Assembly (NCBI RefSeq): GCF_019443425.1
Contig: NZ_CP080382.1
Location: forward strand, 1,116,001 to 1,180,000
Length of the DNA stretch: 64,000 nt
Reading direction: 5' to 3'
Source of the DNA: Arthrobacter sp. PAMC25284
Lineage (GTDB): Bacteria; Actinomycetota; Actinomycetes; Actinomycetales; Micrococcaceae
Below the pieces are notes generated by a model that was given only the letters and a program-made list of their open reading frames with translations, had not been told where the DNA came from and did no database searches. The position numbers and the translations under genes are program-made. Positions 27,050 through 39,513 of this stretch are shown in pieces (position 1 is the first letter of the stretch; each line of letters begins with the position of its first letter).

Positions 27050-28654
27050 ATGGACTTTTGGCAACGCTACCGGGCAATTGATGCCCGGGACACCCGTTTC
27101 GACGGGCAGTTCTACACTGCCGTCCGGACAACGGGAATTTACTGCCGGCCGTCGTGTCCGGCCCGGACGCCGAAAGCGGGCAATGTCACGTTCTACGAAA
27201 CCTCCGCCGCAGCCCACGATGCCGGGTACCGCGCCTGCAAACGCTGCCTGCCCGAAGCAGTGCCGGGAACGCCTGCCTGGAACCTCCGGTCCGACATTGC
27301 GGGACGGGCCATGCGCCTGATAGGCGACGGCGTGATCAACCGCGACGGTGTAGAAGGACTGGCGTCGCGGCTCGGCTATTCGTCCCGGCAGCTCAACCGG
27401 ATCCTCACGCACGAATTGGGTGCCGGTCCGCTCTCCCTCGCGCGGGCCAGCCGCGCCCAAACGGCCCGCACCCTGCTGGTGTCAACCGAAATGCCGATAG
27501 CCGACGTGGCTTTTGCCGCCGGTTTCAGCAGCGTGCGCCAGTTCAACGGCACGATCGGCGATGTGTTCGCCATGACGCCTTCGGCCCTTCGCGCCACGGC
27601 GCGGCACCGCCGGGCGCCGGCTGCCTCCACGGCGCTGACACTGAACCTCCCCTACCGCGAGCCGTTCGATCCGGGGGTGTTCGACTTCCTCGCCGTCCGG
27701 GCCATCCCGGGAATCGAGGAAGGATCGTCGCGGTCCTATGCCCGGACGCTGCGGCTCGCCCACGGCGATGCCCGGTTCCGGGTTGACTACGACGCCGACG
27801 CGGACGGGCGGCCGCTTGTCCTGACCATCGGCGCCGTCGACCTGCGCGACCTCGCCTCCCTGCTCAGCCGGGTCAGGCGATTGCTGGACCTCGACGCCGA
27901 TCCGGTCGCCATAGACGGGTCCCTTGCCACAGATCCGCGGCTCGCGGCGCGCGTTGCACGCACGCCCGGCATGCGGATGCCCGGGGCAGTCGATCCGCAG
28001 GAGCTCCTCATCAGGGCCATGATTGGGCAGCAAATTACCGTGGCAGCCGCCCGCACGGCGCTCACGCAACTTTCGGCGTGCGGCAGCGACTGCCTGGTGC
28101 CTGCCGACGGGCTGCATCGGCTGTTTCCCAGCGCCGGGCAGATTGCCGGAGCCGGCTTCGGACTGCTCCGCGGCCCGCAGCGCCGGATCGACTCCATCCG
28201 CGGCGCCGCAACGGCCATGGCGGCCGGCGAACTTGATTTCGGCTACGGCGATGACCTCCCTGGATTAGCCGCGAAGCTCCAGCCCCTGGCCGGCATTGGG
28301 CCGTGGACGGTCGGTTACGTCGCGATGCGGGTCATCGGCGCCCCGGATGTTTTTCTCGCCAACGACGCGGCCGTCCGCAACGGCATCCGCGCCCTGCACA
28401 CGTCCGTCCCCGGACCGGCTGCCAACGAGCCGGCAACCCTTCAACAGGGGACCCAACAGCTGCAACCCGGCGGGCATCGCGACGGGCCGCTGTCGCCCGA
28501 TTTCCGCGAGGTCAGCCCCTGGCGGTCCTACGCCACCATGCACCTCTGGGCCGCCGCAGCCGCCGCGCACGCCGCAGACCGGAAACGGCCCGCGGCGGCC
28601 GCCCCGGCGCCGCCCCTCACTCCACCGTCAAATCGAACGAAAGCGATCCTGTGA
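27050..28654 (+). CDS. alkA: Ada-AlkA fusion: methyl-sensing regulator and 3-methyladenine DNA glycosylase II
   Basis: 534 residues in three parts. Residues 1-80 are the Ada zinc domain with the four cysteines C32, C36, C63 and C66 (YCRPSCPAR and ACKRCLP); one is the methylphosphotriester acceptor in this family. Residues about 85-185 are an AraC helix-turn-helix pair ([17 protein letters not shown] and [17 protein letters not shown]). Residues 190-510 are AlkA glycosylase, with an HhH motif ([15 protein letters not shown]), the catalytic Asp in [12 protein letters not shown], and [10 protein letters not shown]. It is probably both sensor-activator and repair enzyme. The stop overlaps the ogt start by 4 bases (GTGA). 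Confidence 0.93.
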   Translation: MDFWQRYRAIDARDTRFDGQFYTAVRTTGIYCRPSCPARTPKAGNVTFYETSAAAHDAGYRACKRCLPEAVPGTPAWNLRSDIAGRAMRLIGDGVINRDGVEGLASRLGYSSRQLNRILTHELGAGPLSLARASRAQTARTLLVSTEMPIADVAFAAGFSSVRQFNGTIGDVFAMTPSALRATARHRRAPAASTALTLNLPYREPFDPGVFDFLAVRAIPGIEEGSSRSYARTLRLAHGDARFRVDYDADADGRPLVLTIGAVDLRDLASLLSRVRRLLDLDADPVAIDGSLATDPRLAARVARTPGMRMPGAVDPQELLIRAMIGQQITVAAARTALTQLSACGSDCLVPADGLHRLFPSAGQIAGAGFGLLRGPQRRIDSIRGAATAMAAGELDFGYGDDLPGLAAKLQPLAGIGPWTVGYVAMRVIGAPDVFLANDAAVRNGIRALHTSVPGPAANEPATLQQGTQQLQPGGHRDGPLSPDFREVSPWRSYATMHLWAAAAAAHAADRKRPAAAAPAPPLTPPSNRTKAIL

Positions 28655-29169
28655 AAGCCCAGCTGCTGACCCTGTCCACCCCGGACGGTCCCTTCACCAT
28701 CATTGCCTGCGAAGGCGCCGTGCTGGCTTCAGGCTGGACCGCCATCCCCGGCGAGCTGACCGGCCAGATTCATACCGATCTGCTGCCCGACGGCTACGAG
28801 GACGTCGCAGGCCTCGGCGCCATCTCCGCGGCTGTTGACGCGTTCTACGCGGGCGACCCAAATCCCGCCATGGACGTCGCGGTGCAGCAGAAGTCCGGCC
28901 CGTTCCGCAGTCATGCCTGGGAGATGCTGCGGACCGTGGCACCGGGACGGCCGGTGACATACACGGAGTACGCACAGTTGTCCGGCAACCCCAAAGCCGT
29001 CCGGGCTGCGGCCAGCGCCTGCGCTTTCAACGCCGCTGCCCTGTTTGTGCCCTGCCACCGGGTCATCCGGACCGATGGCAGCCTGGGCGGCTTCCGCTGG
29101 GGCCTGGCCATCAAGGAACGCCTCCTGGACCGCGAACACCAGCAGGCGTTGACCCTGGCCGGCCGCTGA
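28651..29169 (+). CDS. ogt: Methylated-DNA--protein-cysteine methyltransferase
   Basis: 172 residues from the GTG at 28651, which overlaps the ada-alkA stop (GTGA). It transfers methyl groups from O6-methylguanine to its own cysteine. The active site is the PCHRVI motif (VPCHRVI), followed by [10 protein letters not shown]. The DNA-binding helix-turn-helix is [20 protein letters not shown]. The enzyme is used once per lesion, so co-expression with the Ada-type regulator makes sense. Confidence 0.95.
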   Translation: MKAQLLTLSTPDGPFTIIACEGAVLASGWTAIPGELTGQIHTDLLPDGYEDVAGLGAISAAVDAFYAGDPNPAMDVAVQQKSGPFRSHAWEMLRTVAPGRPVTYTEYAQLSGNPKAVRAAASACAFNAAALFVPCHRVIRTDGSLGGFRWGLAIKERLLDREHQQALTLAGR

Positions 29170-29256
29170 GGCCAGCGCAGGCAGCGACCCGGGCCGGCGG
29201 CGTCGACACCGCCTGCGGCACCCATGCAAGCGCAGGCACCGACCAGGCCGGACGGT

Positions 29257-30012
29257 TCAGCGGGCGGGGGCCACCGCGGCCGGCCACGGCTCCAAATGAG
29301 GAAGGTCGACGCCGTCGGCTGCGGCGGTGGCACGCAGGCTGCCGAGCGTGGGGGTCCTGCCGGCAAGCCAGGCCGCGATGTCCGTCAACATGCCGCCGAC
29401 CGCGGTGGATTGTGCACCGCTGCCAATGGTCACCGGCGGCAGGGCGAGCGGCTGCAGGATGAACCGCTGGCCCTCCGGCACCCGGGCGGACAGGAAGTCG
29501 AAGAGGTGTTCGCAGAAAGGCCGGTTCCAGGTTTCGGGGCCGCGGCCCATGCCAAGGTCGCTGGCGTGAATGACGAGTTCGCGCCAGATGGCCAGGCCTC
29601 CGTCGAACGCGACTCCCCCGCGGAAGCTGATGGGCTGCTGCCAGCCGGCCGGACCCGACCGGCCGGTCCCCTTGAGGGAATCAAAAGCACCCAGGACCCG
29701 AGCCAGAGCGGCCGAGACGTCCGCGCGGTGTTCCGCGGCGCTGTGGCCAGCGGCCATCTCGATGGCCTGGCTGCGGCCCTCGTAGCCGCCGTCGTAGAGC
29801 TCAATCGTCTCGCCGCGGGCTGCATACTCCAGCTGCCGGGCCATGGCGTTGGAGATGCCGGCGATGTGGGCGAGAACGTGGCCCCGGCTCCAGCCTGGCA
29901 GTTCCGATGGGGCTTTGATGTCCGGGTCAGCGAGAGTGGCGGTCATTCCGGCCACGATGTCGGCGGCGCGGTGCAGTTCTTCGAGGAGTTTTTCGGGTGT
30001 CATGACGGTCAT
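29257..30012 (-). CDS. Maleylpyruvate isomerase family (DinB-like) mycothiol-dependent protein
   Basis: 251 residues from the ATG at 30012 (AGGATAGGCGGC ahead; an ATG at 30030 is an alternative). The N-terminal four-helix DinB_2/MDMPI domain has the motif LPGWSRGHVLAHIAGISNAMARQLE, whose histidine is a likely metal ligand, and a later WRELVIHASDLGMG with a second histidine. Members use mycothiol or bind divalent metal; maleylpyruvate isomerase activity is known only for a few. It is convergent with ogt. Substrate unknown. Confidence 0.8.
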   Translation of the reverse strand: MTVMTPEKLLEELHRAADIVAGMTATLADPDIKAPSELPGWSRGHVLAHIAGISNAMARQLEYAARGETIELYDGGYEGRSQAIEMAAGHSAAEHRADVSAALARVLGAFDSLKGTGRSGPAGWQQPISFRGGVAFDGGLAIWRELVIHASDLGMGRGPETWNRPFCEHLFDFLSARVPEGQRFILQPLALPPVTIGSGAQSTAVGGMLTDIAAWLAGRTPTLGSLRATAAADGVDLPHLEPWPAAVAPAR

Positions 30013-30035
30013 GCCGCCTATCCTAGCCACGGAAG

Positions 30036-30566
30036 CTAGCGGAGGTTCTCAGGAACGACGCGGTGGCGGATGTGGCGGCGGTCGTGGCTGGCCTGCCAGA
30101 ATTCGATTTCGCGGGGCCGCACCGCGTAGAGCTGCCAGTCGGGGTTGTCGCTGCCGTCCGCGCCGGGCCGGCTGTGCCAGTCGGCGGCCGAGGCCTCGGC
30201 GGACAGTTCCACCACGTCGCCGGTGACGCGCACCTGCCGGCCCTGCGGTGGCCAGTAGAAGTTCAGTGCCGCGTGCGGGTTGGCCTGCAGCTCCAGGCCC
30301 TTGCGTGAGGTGCGCGAGGTCGCGAAGTGCCAGCCGTCGTCGTCGATATCTTTGAGGATCAGCATCCGGGACGAGGGCCAGCCTTCGTCGTCAACGGTGG
30401 CCAGGCTGAACGCGTTCGGGGCCGCGACCCCGGCTTCGAGTGCCGCGTCGAGCCATTGCCGGAACAGTTCGGCCGGATCTGCGGGGGCGGCCGCCGGGTC
30501 GAACTCCGGCAGGTGCTCAGGGAAATCGGGCAGGGCGCGCAGCCGCTCACGGAAGGATTCGCTCAT
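30036..30566 (-). CDS. Pyridoxamine 5'-phosphate oxidase-like flavoprotein, short form
   Basis: 176 residues. The N-terminus (FRQWLDAALEAGVAAPNAFSLATVDDEG) and SSRMLILKDIDDDGWHFATSRTSRKG match the FMN-binding barrel of PdxH, and the end has the PREIEFWQASHDRRHIRHR motif. It is about 35-45 residues shorter than standard PdxH: the middle segment between the FMN site and the C-terminal motif is compressed and the usual final W...RLxP is missing (it ends VVPENLR). It may be a PdxH paralogue with another flavin-dependent role. A 72-bp palindrome lies between it and argH. Confidence 0.8.
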   Translation of the reverse strand: MSESFRERLRALPDFPEHLPEFDPAAAPADPAELFRQWLDAALEAGVAAPNAFSLATVDDEGWPSSRMLILKDIDDDGWHFATSRTSRKGLELQANPHAALNFYWPPQGRQVRVTGDVVELSAEASAADWHSRPGADGSDNPDWQLYAVRPREIEFWQASHDRRHIRHRVVPENLR

Positions 30567-30583
30567 CTGCCCACCTTAAACGC

Positions 30584-30655
30584 CGCGAGGCGACACTTCG
30601 AGGCAATGATCAGGGAATATGTCCTGGGAACATTGCAACGAAGTGTCACCCCGCG
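30584..30655. repeat. 72-bp palindromic element between argH and the pdxH-like gene
   Basis: Two 25-base arms (30584-30608 and 30631-30655) match as inverted repeats at 21 of 25 positions around a 22-base centre that itself contains CAGG/CCTG. The inner arm core is GACACTTCG / CGAAGTGTC. There is no U-tract on either side. It may serve as the argH terminator, but its size and full symmetry are more like a dispersed palindromic (REP-type) element. Confidence 0.7.
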
Positions 30656-30670
30656 TGTGGGCGGACGGAA

Positions 30671-33297
<2,627 letters not shown>

Positions 33298-33335
33298 GTC
33301 ACATGCTCCTTCAGTTGTTTCTTGGGTTCTTCGTT

Positions 33336-33359
33336 CATTCGATCGGCCGCCAACGAATG
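33336..33359. promoter_or_regulatory. Inverted repeat in the argR-argG gap
   Basis: CATTCG-N12-CGAATG, a perfect 6-bp inverted repeat in the 102-base gap upstream of argG. It could be an internal operator or RNA hairpin. It is less like a consensus ARG box than the element upstream of argC. Confidence 0.3.
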
Positions 33360-33399
33360 TGACAGCCGGGTCTGGCAGGGTGTCAGCTCTGCCATCAGC

Positions 33400-33930
33400 T
33401 TATTGGCCGGTTTCCTCGGCGAACTGCAGGAAGCGTGCGGCGAGGTCCGCGCCGCCCAAGGGGTCCCGGGTCACCAGCAGGACGGTATCGTCGCCGGCGA
33501 TGGTGCCCAGGATGGACGGCATCACGGAATGGTCGATCGCAAGGGCCAGGAAGTTCGCTGCCCCGGGGGGCGTACGCAGCACCACCAGGTTGGCCGAAGC
33601 CTCGGCCGTGACGAGCAGTTCCCCGCACAGCCGCGCAAGCCGTGCATCGAGGATTTCCTGGGTGACGCCGCTCCTGGCCGCACGTTCCCCGCCCTCCCCC
33701 GGGACGGCGTACACGAGCACGCCGTCCTTGCCGCGGACCCGGACCGCGCCGAGTTCCACCAGGTCCCGGGACAGCGTGGCCTGGGTGACCTGGACGCCGT
33801 CGTCGGCGAGCAGCGCCGCGAGTTCTGCCTGGGAGCGGACAGACTCGCCCGTCAGGATTGCGGCGATCCGCGCCTGCCGGGCCGTCTTGGTGGCCGGGCT
33901 CGCGCCCTGGGCCGCCGGCTGGACGGACAT
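33400..33930 (-). CDS. argR: Arginine repressor ArgR
   Basis: 176 residues. The N-terminal winged helix has [28 protein letters not shown], and the C-terminal hexamerisation and arginine-binding domain has the [15 protein letters not shown] segment with the paired aspartates that bind arginine. With arginine, ArgR hexamers bind paired ARG boxes. Its ATG overlaps the argF stop by one base (TAATG). Location inside the operon gives autoregulation through the argC operator. Confidence 0.96.
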   Translation of the reverse strand: MSVQPAAQGASPATKTARQARIAAILTGESVRSQAELAALLADDGVQVTQATLSRDLVELGAVRVRGKDGVLVYAVPGEGGERAARSGVTQEILDARLARLCGELLVTAEASANLVVLRTPPGAANFLALAIDHSVMPSILGTIAGDDTVLLVTRDPLGGADLAARFLQFAEETGQ

Positions 33931-34916
33931 TATCCGAGCCCGTCCACCGGTACCAGCCCATCAACAACGGCCAGCCCCGACATGTGCATCAGCCAGGCCA
34001 TCAATGCTTTCTGGGCGTGCAGGCGGTTTTCCGCCTCATCCCAGACCACGGACTGAGGGCCGTCGATGACGGCGGCGGCGATTTCGTAGCCACGGTAGGC
34101 CGGGAGGCAGTGCAGGACGACGGCGTCCGGCGCCGCGAGCTGCATTGCCGCTTCGTCGACGGAATAGCTCCGGAACAGCTGAAGCCGGGCTTCCTTTTCG
34201 TCTTCCTGGCCCATCGACACCCAGGTGTCGGTGGCGACGACGTCGGCACCCGTGAGTGCCGCTGCGGCGTCGACCGTAACGAGCACCGAGCCACCGGTCT
34301 CGGCGGCGCGCTCCTCGGCCGCAGCGATGATCTCCGGCGAGGGAAGGTATCCCTCCGGACCGCCGATGCGTACGTGCATGCCCGCGGTGACGCCTGCCAG
34401 CAGGTACGAGTTGGCCATGTTGTTCGCCGCGTCGCCGAGGTAGGTCAGGGTCAGGCCCTGCAGCCGGCCCTTGTGCTCCCTGATCGTGAGCAGGTCGGCA
34501 AGCAGCTGGCACGGGTGGTAGTCATCGCACAGGGCGTTGATCACCGGGACGCGCGAGTTCCCGGCCATTTCGACCAGGCCGGCGTGCGCACCCGTCCGCC
34601 ACACAATGGTGGAAACCATGCGCTCAAGGACCTTGGCGGTGTCCTGGACCGACTCCTTGTGCCCGATCTGCGCTTCGCCCGGGTTGATGATGAGGGCGTT
34701 CCCGCCCATGTCCGCGACGCCCGCGGCGAAGGAGACCCGGGTCCGGGTGGAGGTTTTGTCGAAGATGATGGCGACCGTTTTGCGGCCGTTTCCGTCCGCT
34801 GCGAAGGGCTGCACGCTGTAGGGTGCGGCCTTCATGCGAACGGCGAGGTCCAGGACTTCGGCCTGCTCTGCCGCAGTCAGGTCCGTGTCCTTGAGGAAGT
34901 GGCGGGTGGCTGTCAC
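33930..34916 (-). CDS. argF: Ornithine carbamoyltransferase
   Basis: 328 residues; makes citrulline from ornithine and carbamoyl phosphate. The carbamoyl-phosphate-binding STRTR motif is at residues 56-60, and [12 protein letters not shown] and the catalytic HCLPA motif (near 269) are intact. The ATG overlaps the argD stop by 4 bases. Confidence 0.97.
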   Translation of the reverse strand: MTATRHFLKDTDLTAAEQAEVLDLAVRMKAAPYSVQPFAADGNGRKTVAIIFDKTSTRTRVSFAAGVADMGGNALIINPGEAQIGHKESVQDTAKVLERMVSTIVWRTGAHAGLVEMAGNSRVPVINALCDDYHPCQLLADLLTIREHKGRLQGLTLTYLGDAANNMANSYLLAGVTAGMHVRIGGPEGYLPSPEIIAAAEERAAETGGSVLVTVDAAAALTGADVVATDTWVSMGQEDEKEARLQLFRSYSVDEAAMQLAAPDAVVLHCLPAYRGYEIAAAVIDGPQSVVWDEAENRLHAQKALMAWLMHMSGLAVVDGLVPVDGLG

Positions 34917-36187
34917 TGGGCGTCCTTTGCGGTCTGGAGCAACGCGGGCAGCGCTGCGAGGAACTGGTCGGCCTGTTCCGTACTGAGGATCAGGGGCGGC
35001 GCCAGGCGGATGGTGCGCGGGCCGGGGCTGTTAACGATGAAACCGGCATCAAGGCCCGCCTGCACCACGGCAGGCGCGACGTCCGCATCGAGGTCGAAGC
35101 CGATCAGCAGGCCTTCGCCACGGACCTCGGTGACGCCGTGGATGCCGGCGAGTCCGGCGCGCAGGTGCTCCCCCACCGCCCGGACGCGGGCCAGGACGTG
35201 CTGGTTTTCCAGGACGTGCAAGGTCGCGAGGGCCGCCGCGGTTGCGACCGGGTTGCCGCCGAATGTGGTGCCGTGCTGGCCCGCGGTCAGCAGCCCCGAG
35301 GCCACCGGCCCGAAGGTCACCAGAGCTCCTATCGGGAATCCGCCGCCGAGGCCCTTGGCGAGGGTGATGGCGTCGGGGACGATCCCTGTGTCCCCGCTGG
35401 CGAGCCATTTGCCGGTGCGGCCGATGCCGGTCTGGACCTCATCCAGGATCAGCAGGGCGCCGGCGGCGGTCGTGGCCTCGCGGGCGGCCTGAAGGTAGCC
35501 GGCCGGCAGCGGCCGGACGCCGGCCTCGCCCTGGATCGGCTCCAGGAAGACGGCCGCGGTTGTGTCGTCCACGGCCGCGCGGAGCGCCTCGATGTCGCCG
35601 AAGGGGATGTGCACGACGCCGGCGGGCAGCGGCGCGAACGGGGCACGGTAGGCCTCTTTCGCGGTGAGCGCGAGGGCGCCCATCGTCCGGCCGTGGAAGG
35701 CGCCTTCGAGGGCGATGATCTTGGTCCGCGGTGTCGCCGCCGAACCTGCGTTCCGGCGCGCCAGCTTGAAGGCGGCCTCAATGGCCTCGGCGCCGGAGTT
35801 GGCGAAGAAGACCCGGGAACCGGCCGGGGCGTGGCTTATTTCGAGCAGCTTCTCGGCCAGGGCGATCTGGGTGGGGCTGGTGAAGAAGTTGGACACGTGC
35901 CCGAGGGTGGCGAGCTGGCTCGAGATCACTGACGTGACAAACGGGTGGGCGTGGCCGAGGGCGTTAACGGCGATCCCGCCGAGCAGGTCCAGGTATTCCT
36001 TGCCGTCGGCGTCCCAGACGAGGCAGCCGGAGCCGCGGACCAGGACGCGCTGAGGGGCGCCGAAAACGCCCAGCACCGAGGACGAGTAACGGGCCAGCCA
36101 GTCCGCCCCGGTGATGTGGCCCCGGGTGTCGGTCAGTTCCTGAACCGGTGATTTGTCCGTGACTGTGTTCTCTGAGCTGTGTTTCAT
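34913..36187 (-). CDS. argD: Acetylornithine aminotransferase
   Basis: 424 residues, class III PLP aminotransferase that converts N-acetylglutamate semialdehyde to N-acetylornithine. The PLP lysine is in [15 protein letters not shown], preceded by [15 protein letters not shown], with the phosphate-binding [15 protein letters not shown] upstream. Overlaps argB by 4 bases (ATGA) and argF by 4. It could also serve diaminopimelate synthesis, as known for some homologues. Confidence 0.96.
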   Translation of the reverse strand: MKHSSENTVTDKSPVQELTDTRGHITGADWLARYSSSVLGVFGAPQRVLVRGSGCLVWDADGKEYLDLLGGIAVNALGHAHPFVTSVISSQLATLGHVSNFFTSPTQIALAEKLLEISHAPAGSRVFFANSGAEAIEAAFKLARRNAGSAATPRTKIIALEGAFHGRTMGALALTAKEAYRAPFAPLPAGVVHIPFGDIEALRAAVDDTTAAVFLEPIQGEAGVRPLPAGYLQAAREATTAAGALLILDEVQTGIGRTGKWLASGDTGIVPDAITLAKGLGGGFPIGALVTFGPVASGLLTAGQHGTTFGGNPVATAAALATLHVLENQHVLARVRAVGEHLRAGLAGIHGVTEVRGEGLLIGFDLDADVAPAVVQAGLDAGFIVNSPGPRTIRLAPPLILSTEQADQFLAALPALLQTAKDAQ

Positions 36188-37140
36188 GCGTTAACTTCCT
36201 CGTCCGGAACAACCTGCGTGCCGATGCCCGCCGTCGTAAAAGTTTCCAGCAGCATCGAGTGCGGCAGCCGGCCGTCTACAATATGCGCGCGCTCCACCCC
36301 GCCGTCGACGGCTTTGAGGCAGGCTTCCATTTTGGGGATCATCCCTGATTCCAGGCCCGGCAGGAGCTCCCGCAGCTCGGACGCGGTCAGCGAGGAGATG
36401 AGCGAGGAGCGGTCCGGCCAGTTGGCGTACAGGCCCTCAACGTCAGTGAGGATAACCAGTTTCGAGGCGCCGAGGGCTTCGGCGAGGGCCGCGGCGGCGG
36501 TGTCGGCGTTGACGTTCAGGACCTGGCCCGTGGTCTGGAGGCTGCCACCGGCTGCGGACCGGCCGTCGTCGGCGACTTCCGGCGCCACGGTCGAGATGAC
36601 CGGGATCCGGCCGGCTGAGATGATGTCTAGGATGCCCTCGGGGTTCACCCCGGTAACTTCGCCGACCAGGCCAAGGTCCACTGCTTCGCCATCGATCACC
36701 GTGCCGGTGCGGACCGCCTGCAGCAGGCCGCCGTCCTCGCCGGACATACCAACGGCGTAGGGCCCGTGCGAGTTGATCAGGCCGACGAGTTCGCGGCCCA
36801 CCTGGCCGGTCAGGACCATACGCACGATCTCCATGGCTTCGGGGGTAGTGACCCGCAGGCCGCCCTTGAATTCGGAGTCGATGCCGAGCCGGCTGAGCAT
36901 GGCGTTGATCTGCGGGCCGCCGCCGTGCACCACCACGGGGTGGATTCCGACGTGGTGCAGGAAGACGACATCCTCCGCGAAGGCGCGGCGCAGCTCGTCG
37001 TTGACCATGGCGTTACCGCCGTACTTGATCACCATGGTGGTCCCGGCGAAGCGCTGGATCCAGGGCAACGCCTCGATCAGCGTGCCGGCTTTGGCCTGGG
37101 CATCGGACATGGACGTGGTCTCGCGGGTTTGGGTGTTCAA
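36184..37140 (-). CDS. argB: Acetylglutamate kinase
   Basis: 318 residues, amino-acid-kinase fold. The ATP-binding KYGGNAM segment (about residue 39), the [10 protein letters not shown] loop and the late [12 protein letters not shown] segment are intact. It is the usual arginine-feedback-controlled step. About 18 residues precede the conserved core; MSDAQAKAG (start 37110) is a possible later start. The gap from argJ is 11 bases. Confidence 0.96.
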   Translation of the reverse strand: MNTQTRETTSMSDAQAKAGTLIEALPWIQRFAGTTMVIKYGGNAMVNDELRRAFAEDVVFLHHVGIHPVVVHGGGPQINAMLSRLGIDSEFKGGLRVTTPEAMEIVRMVLTGQVGRELVGLINSHGPYAVGMSGEDGGLLQAVRTGTVIDGEAVDLGLVGEVTGVNPEGILDIISAGRIPVISTVAPEVADDGRSAAGGSLQTTGQVLNVNADTAAAALAEALGASKLVILTDVEGLYANWPDRSSLISSLTASELRELLPGLESGMIPKMEACLKAVDGGVERAHIVDGRLPHSMLLETFTTAGIGTQVVPDEEVNA

Positions 37141-37151
37141 GGTCTTCGTCC

Positions 37152-38318
37152 CTAGCTGGAGTAGGCGCTGTTTTCTTGCACGTAGTCGTGTGTCAGGTCG
37201 TTGGTCCAGATCGTGGCCTCGGCGTTGCCCGCCTGCAGGTCGATCTCGACGAGCACTTCGCGCGGTTCCAGGTCCACCAGGCTTCGGTCATCGCCGATGC
37301 TGCCGTTCCGGCAGATCTGGATGCCGTTCATGGTGACATTGAGCGCATCCGCTTCGAAAGCCGCGTCTGTAGTTCCAACGGCGGACAGCACGCGGCCCCA
37401 GTTCGGGTCCTTGCCGAAGATGGCCGCCTTGAAGAGGTTGGAGCGGGCGACGGCACGGCTGACGATCTCCGCGTCCCTCTCGCTGGCAGCATTAAAGGTC
37501 CGAATGGCGATGTCGTGGCTGGCGCCCTCGGCGTCGCCGATCAGCTGGCGGGCGAGGTCGGCACAGACCTGGGTCAGGCCGGCGCCGAACTCCCCGGCGG
37601 ACGGCACCACTCCGGAGGCTCCGGAGGCCAGCAGCACCACGGTGTCGTTGGTGGACATGCAGCCGTCGGAGTCGGCGCGGTCAAACGTGACGCGGGTGGC
37701 GTCGCGCAATACGACGTCGAGCATTTCCGGCCGGACATCCGCGTCCGTCGTGATGACCACGAGCATCGTGGCAAGCCCGGGGGCGAGCATGCCGGCCCCC
37801 TTGGCCATGCCGCCGATGATGAACGGATTGCCTTCGGCGTCCGCGCCGGTGAACAGGGACTGTTTGGAGACCGAGTCGGTGGTCATGATCGCGACGGCGG
37901 CCGCGGCGCCGCCGTCGTCGCTGAGCCCTGCTGCGGCGGCGCCGATGCCGGCCACAATCTTGTCCATCGGCAACTGCTCGCCGATCAGGCCAGTGGAGCA
38001 GACGAAAATGTCGGTGGCGGAGACGCCGAGTGCCGCGGCGGTTTTTTCGGCGGTGGTGTGGGTGTTCTGGAAACCCTGCGGGCCGGTGCAGGCGTTGGCA
38101 CCGCCGGAGTTGAGGATCACGGCGTCCACGAGGCCGTCCTTGACCACTTCGCGGGACCAGTGCACCGGCGCTGCGGCCACGCGGTTCGAGGTGAAGACGG
38201 CCGCAGCGGCCCTGGCCGGCCCGTCGTTCACGACGAGGGCCAGGTCCGGCTTGCCGGAGGCCTTGAGGCCTGCCGTGACGCCGGCGGCACGGAATCCTTT
38301 GGGTGCTGTAATGCTCAC
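37152..38318 (-). CDS. argJ: Glutamate N-acetyltransferase / amino-acid acetyltransferase
   Basis: 388 residues from a GTG at 38318 that overlaps the argC stop (GTGA). ArgJ recycles acetyl from N-acetylornithine to glutamate. The autoproteolysis site is GLATML with the new N-terminal nucleophile Thr184; the oxyanion-type [10 protein letters not shown] is at about 107-116. Whether it is mono- or bifunctional (also using acetyl-CoA) cannot be decided here; the operon has no argA or argE. Confidence 0.96.
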   Translation of the reverse strand: MSITAPKGFRAAGVTAGLKASGKPDLALVVNDGPARAAAAVFTSNRVAAAPVHWSREVVKDGLVDAVILNSGGANACTGPQGFQNTHTTAEKTAAALGVSATDIFVCSTGLIGEQLPMDKIVAGIGAAAAGLSDDGGAAAAVAIMTTDSVSKQSLFTGADAEGNPFIIGGMAKGAGMLAPGLATMLVVITTDADVRPEMLDVVLRDATRVTFDRADSDGCMSTNDTVVLLASGASGVVPSAGEFGAGLTQVCADLARQLIGDAEGASHDIAIRTFNAASERDAEIVSRAVARSNLFKAAIFGKDPNWGRVLSAVGTTDAAFEADALNVTMNGIQICRNGSIGDDRSLVDLEPREVLVEIDLQAGNAEATIWTNDLTHDYVQENSAYSS

Positions 38319-39346
38319 GGTGCTACTCCCTGGACGTTGAGGCCGGCAGTCTCCGCCAGGCCGAGGGCAATATTCATGGACTGGATGGCCCCGCCGGCGG
38401 TCCCTTTCGCAAGGTTGTCGATGGCGCAGCAGACAATGACGCGGCCGGCGTGCTGGTCGAGGGCCAGTTGCATCACGGCGTGGTTGGAGCCCTGCACGGA
38501 CTTGGTCGCAGGCCACTGTCCCTCGGGCAGGAGGTGGACAAAAGGCTCCTCCTCGTATGCTTCGCTCCAGGCGCGGCGCAGTTCCGCGGCGGTGACGCCC
38601 GGCCGGACCTTTGCCGTCGCCGTGGTGAGGATGCCGCGGCTCATCGGGGCCAGCGTGGGGGTGAAGGACACGGTGACCGGTCCGTTCAGGGCCTTGGAGA
38701 GCCCCTGTTCGATTTCCGGGATGTGCCGGTGTCCGCCGCCCACCCCGTACGGGCTCATGGAGCCCATGACTTCGGCCCCGATCAGGTTGACCTTGGCGGC
38801 CTTACCGGCCCCGGACATGCCTGAAGCGGAGACGATGACGACGTCGTCTCCTTCGAGCAGGTGGTTACTGAAGCCGGGGGTGAGGGCGAGCAGGGCCGAC
38901 GTCGGGTAGCAGCCCGGTACGGCGATCCTGGTGGCGCCGCGCAGCGCATCGCGCTGTCCGGGTAGTTCCGGCAGCCCGTACGGCCAGGTCCCGGCGTGGG
39001 CCGAACCGTAGAACTTTTCCCACGCGGCCGGATCCTCCAGCCGGTGGTCGGCGCCGGCGTCGATCACAACGGTCCCGGCGGGCAGTTGCGCCGCGATCTC
39101 CGCGGACGCGCCGTGCGGCAGGGCCAGGAACACGACGTCGTGCCCGGTGAGGTTCTCCACCGTGGTGTCTTCGAGGATGCGGTCGGCCAGAGCATGGAGA
39201 TGCGGCTGCAATTCCCCTAGTCTGGAACCGGCGTTGCTGTGCGCCGTAATAGCACCGATGGTGACGTCCGGATGTCCGGCGAGGAACCGCAGGATCTCGC
39301 CGCCGGCATAACCGCTCGCGCCGGAGACGGCAACAGAAATAGTCAT
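38315..39346 (-). CDS. argC: N-acetyl-gamma-glutamyl-phosphate reductase
   Basis: 343 residues. NADPH-binding [13 protein letters not shown] is at residues 9-21 and the catalytic cysteine is C146 in [12 protein letters not shown]. The ATG has no Shine-Dalgarno; a TATAGT hexamer lies 7 bases upstream, so transcription probably begins at the start codon itself. First gene of the arg operon; two TATGCATA boxes just upstream form the likely ArgR operator. Confidence 0.97.
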   Translation of the reverse strand: MTISVAVSGASGYAGGEILRFLAGHPDVTIGAITAHSNAGSRLGELQPHLHALADRILEDTTVENLTGHDVVFLALPHGASAEIAAQLPAGTVVIDAGADHRLEDPAAWEKFYGSAHAGTWPYGLPELPGQRDALRGATRIAVPGCYPTSALLALTPGFSNHLLEGDDVVIVSASGMSGAGKAAKVNLIGAEVMGSMSPYGVGGGHRHIPEIEQGLSKALNGPVTVSFTPTLAPMSRGILTTATAKVRPGVTAAELRRAWSEAYEEEPFVHLLPEGQWPATKSVQGSNHAVMQLALDQHAGRVIVCCAIDNLAKGTAGGAIQSMNIALGLAETAGLNVQGVAP

Positions 39347-39353
39347 GGCAACG

Positions 39354-39397
39354 ACTATACAGCAAGAGTATGCATAGGTGCCGATATTTATGCATAC
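39354..39397 (-). promoter_or_regulatory. argC promoter (-10 TATAGT) and paired ARG-box operator
   Basis: On the minus strand TATAGT occupies 39354-39359, 7 bases before the argC ATG. Upstream, GTATGCATA (39368-39376) and TATGCATAC (39389-39397) form a perfect 9-bp inverted repeat with a 12-base spacer. Each arm is itself palindromic and their centres are 21 bp apart, the spacing of paired ARG boxes known from Escherichia coli. The boxes cover the expected -35 region, so ArgR would block polymerase. ArgR binding is inferred. Confidence 0.7.
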
Positions 39398-39513
39398 TTT
39401 TGCGTGTGTCCGTGTTTAGATCGGCGCGTATGCTTGACGAAGGGCGATCAACACCGTGCAGCTGCGAATGTCAGGTGCAATGTTGCCCTTTACAGTTACG
39501 GGGCACGCGCTTA

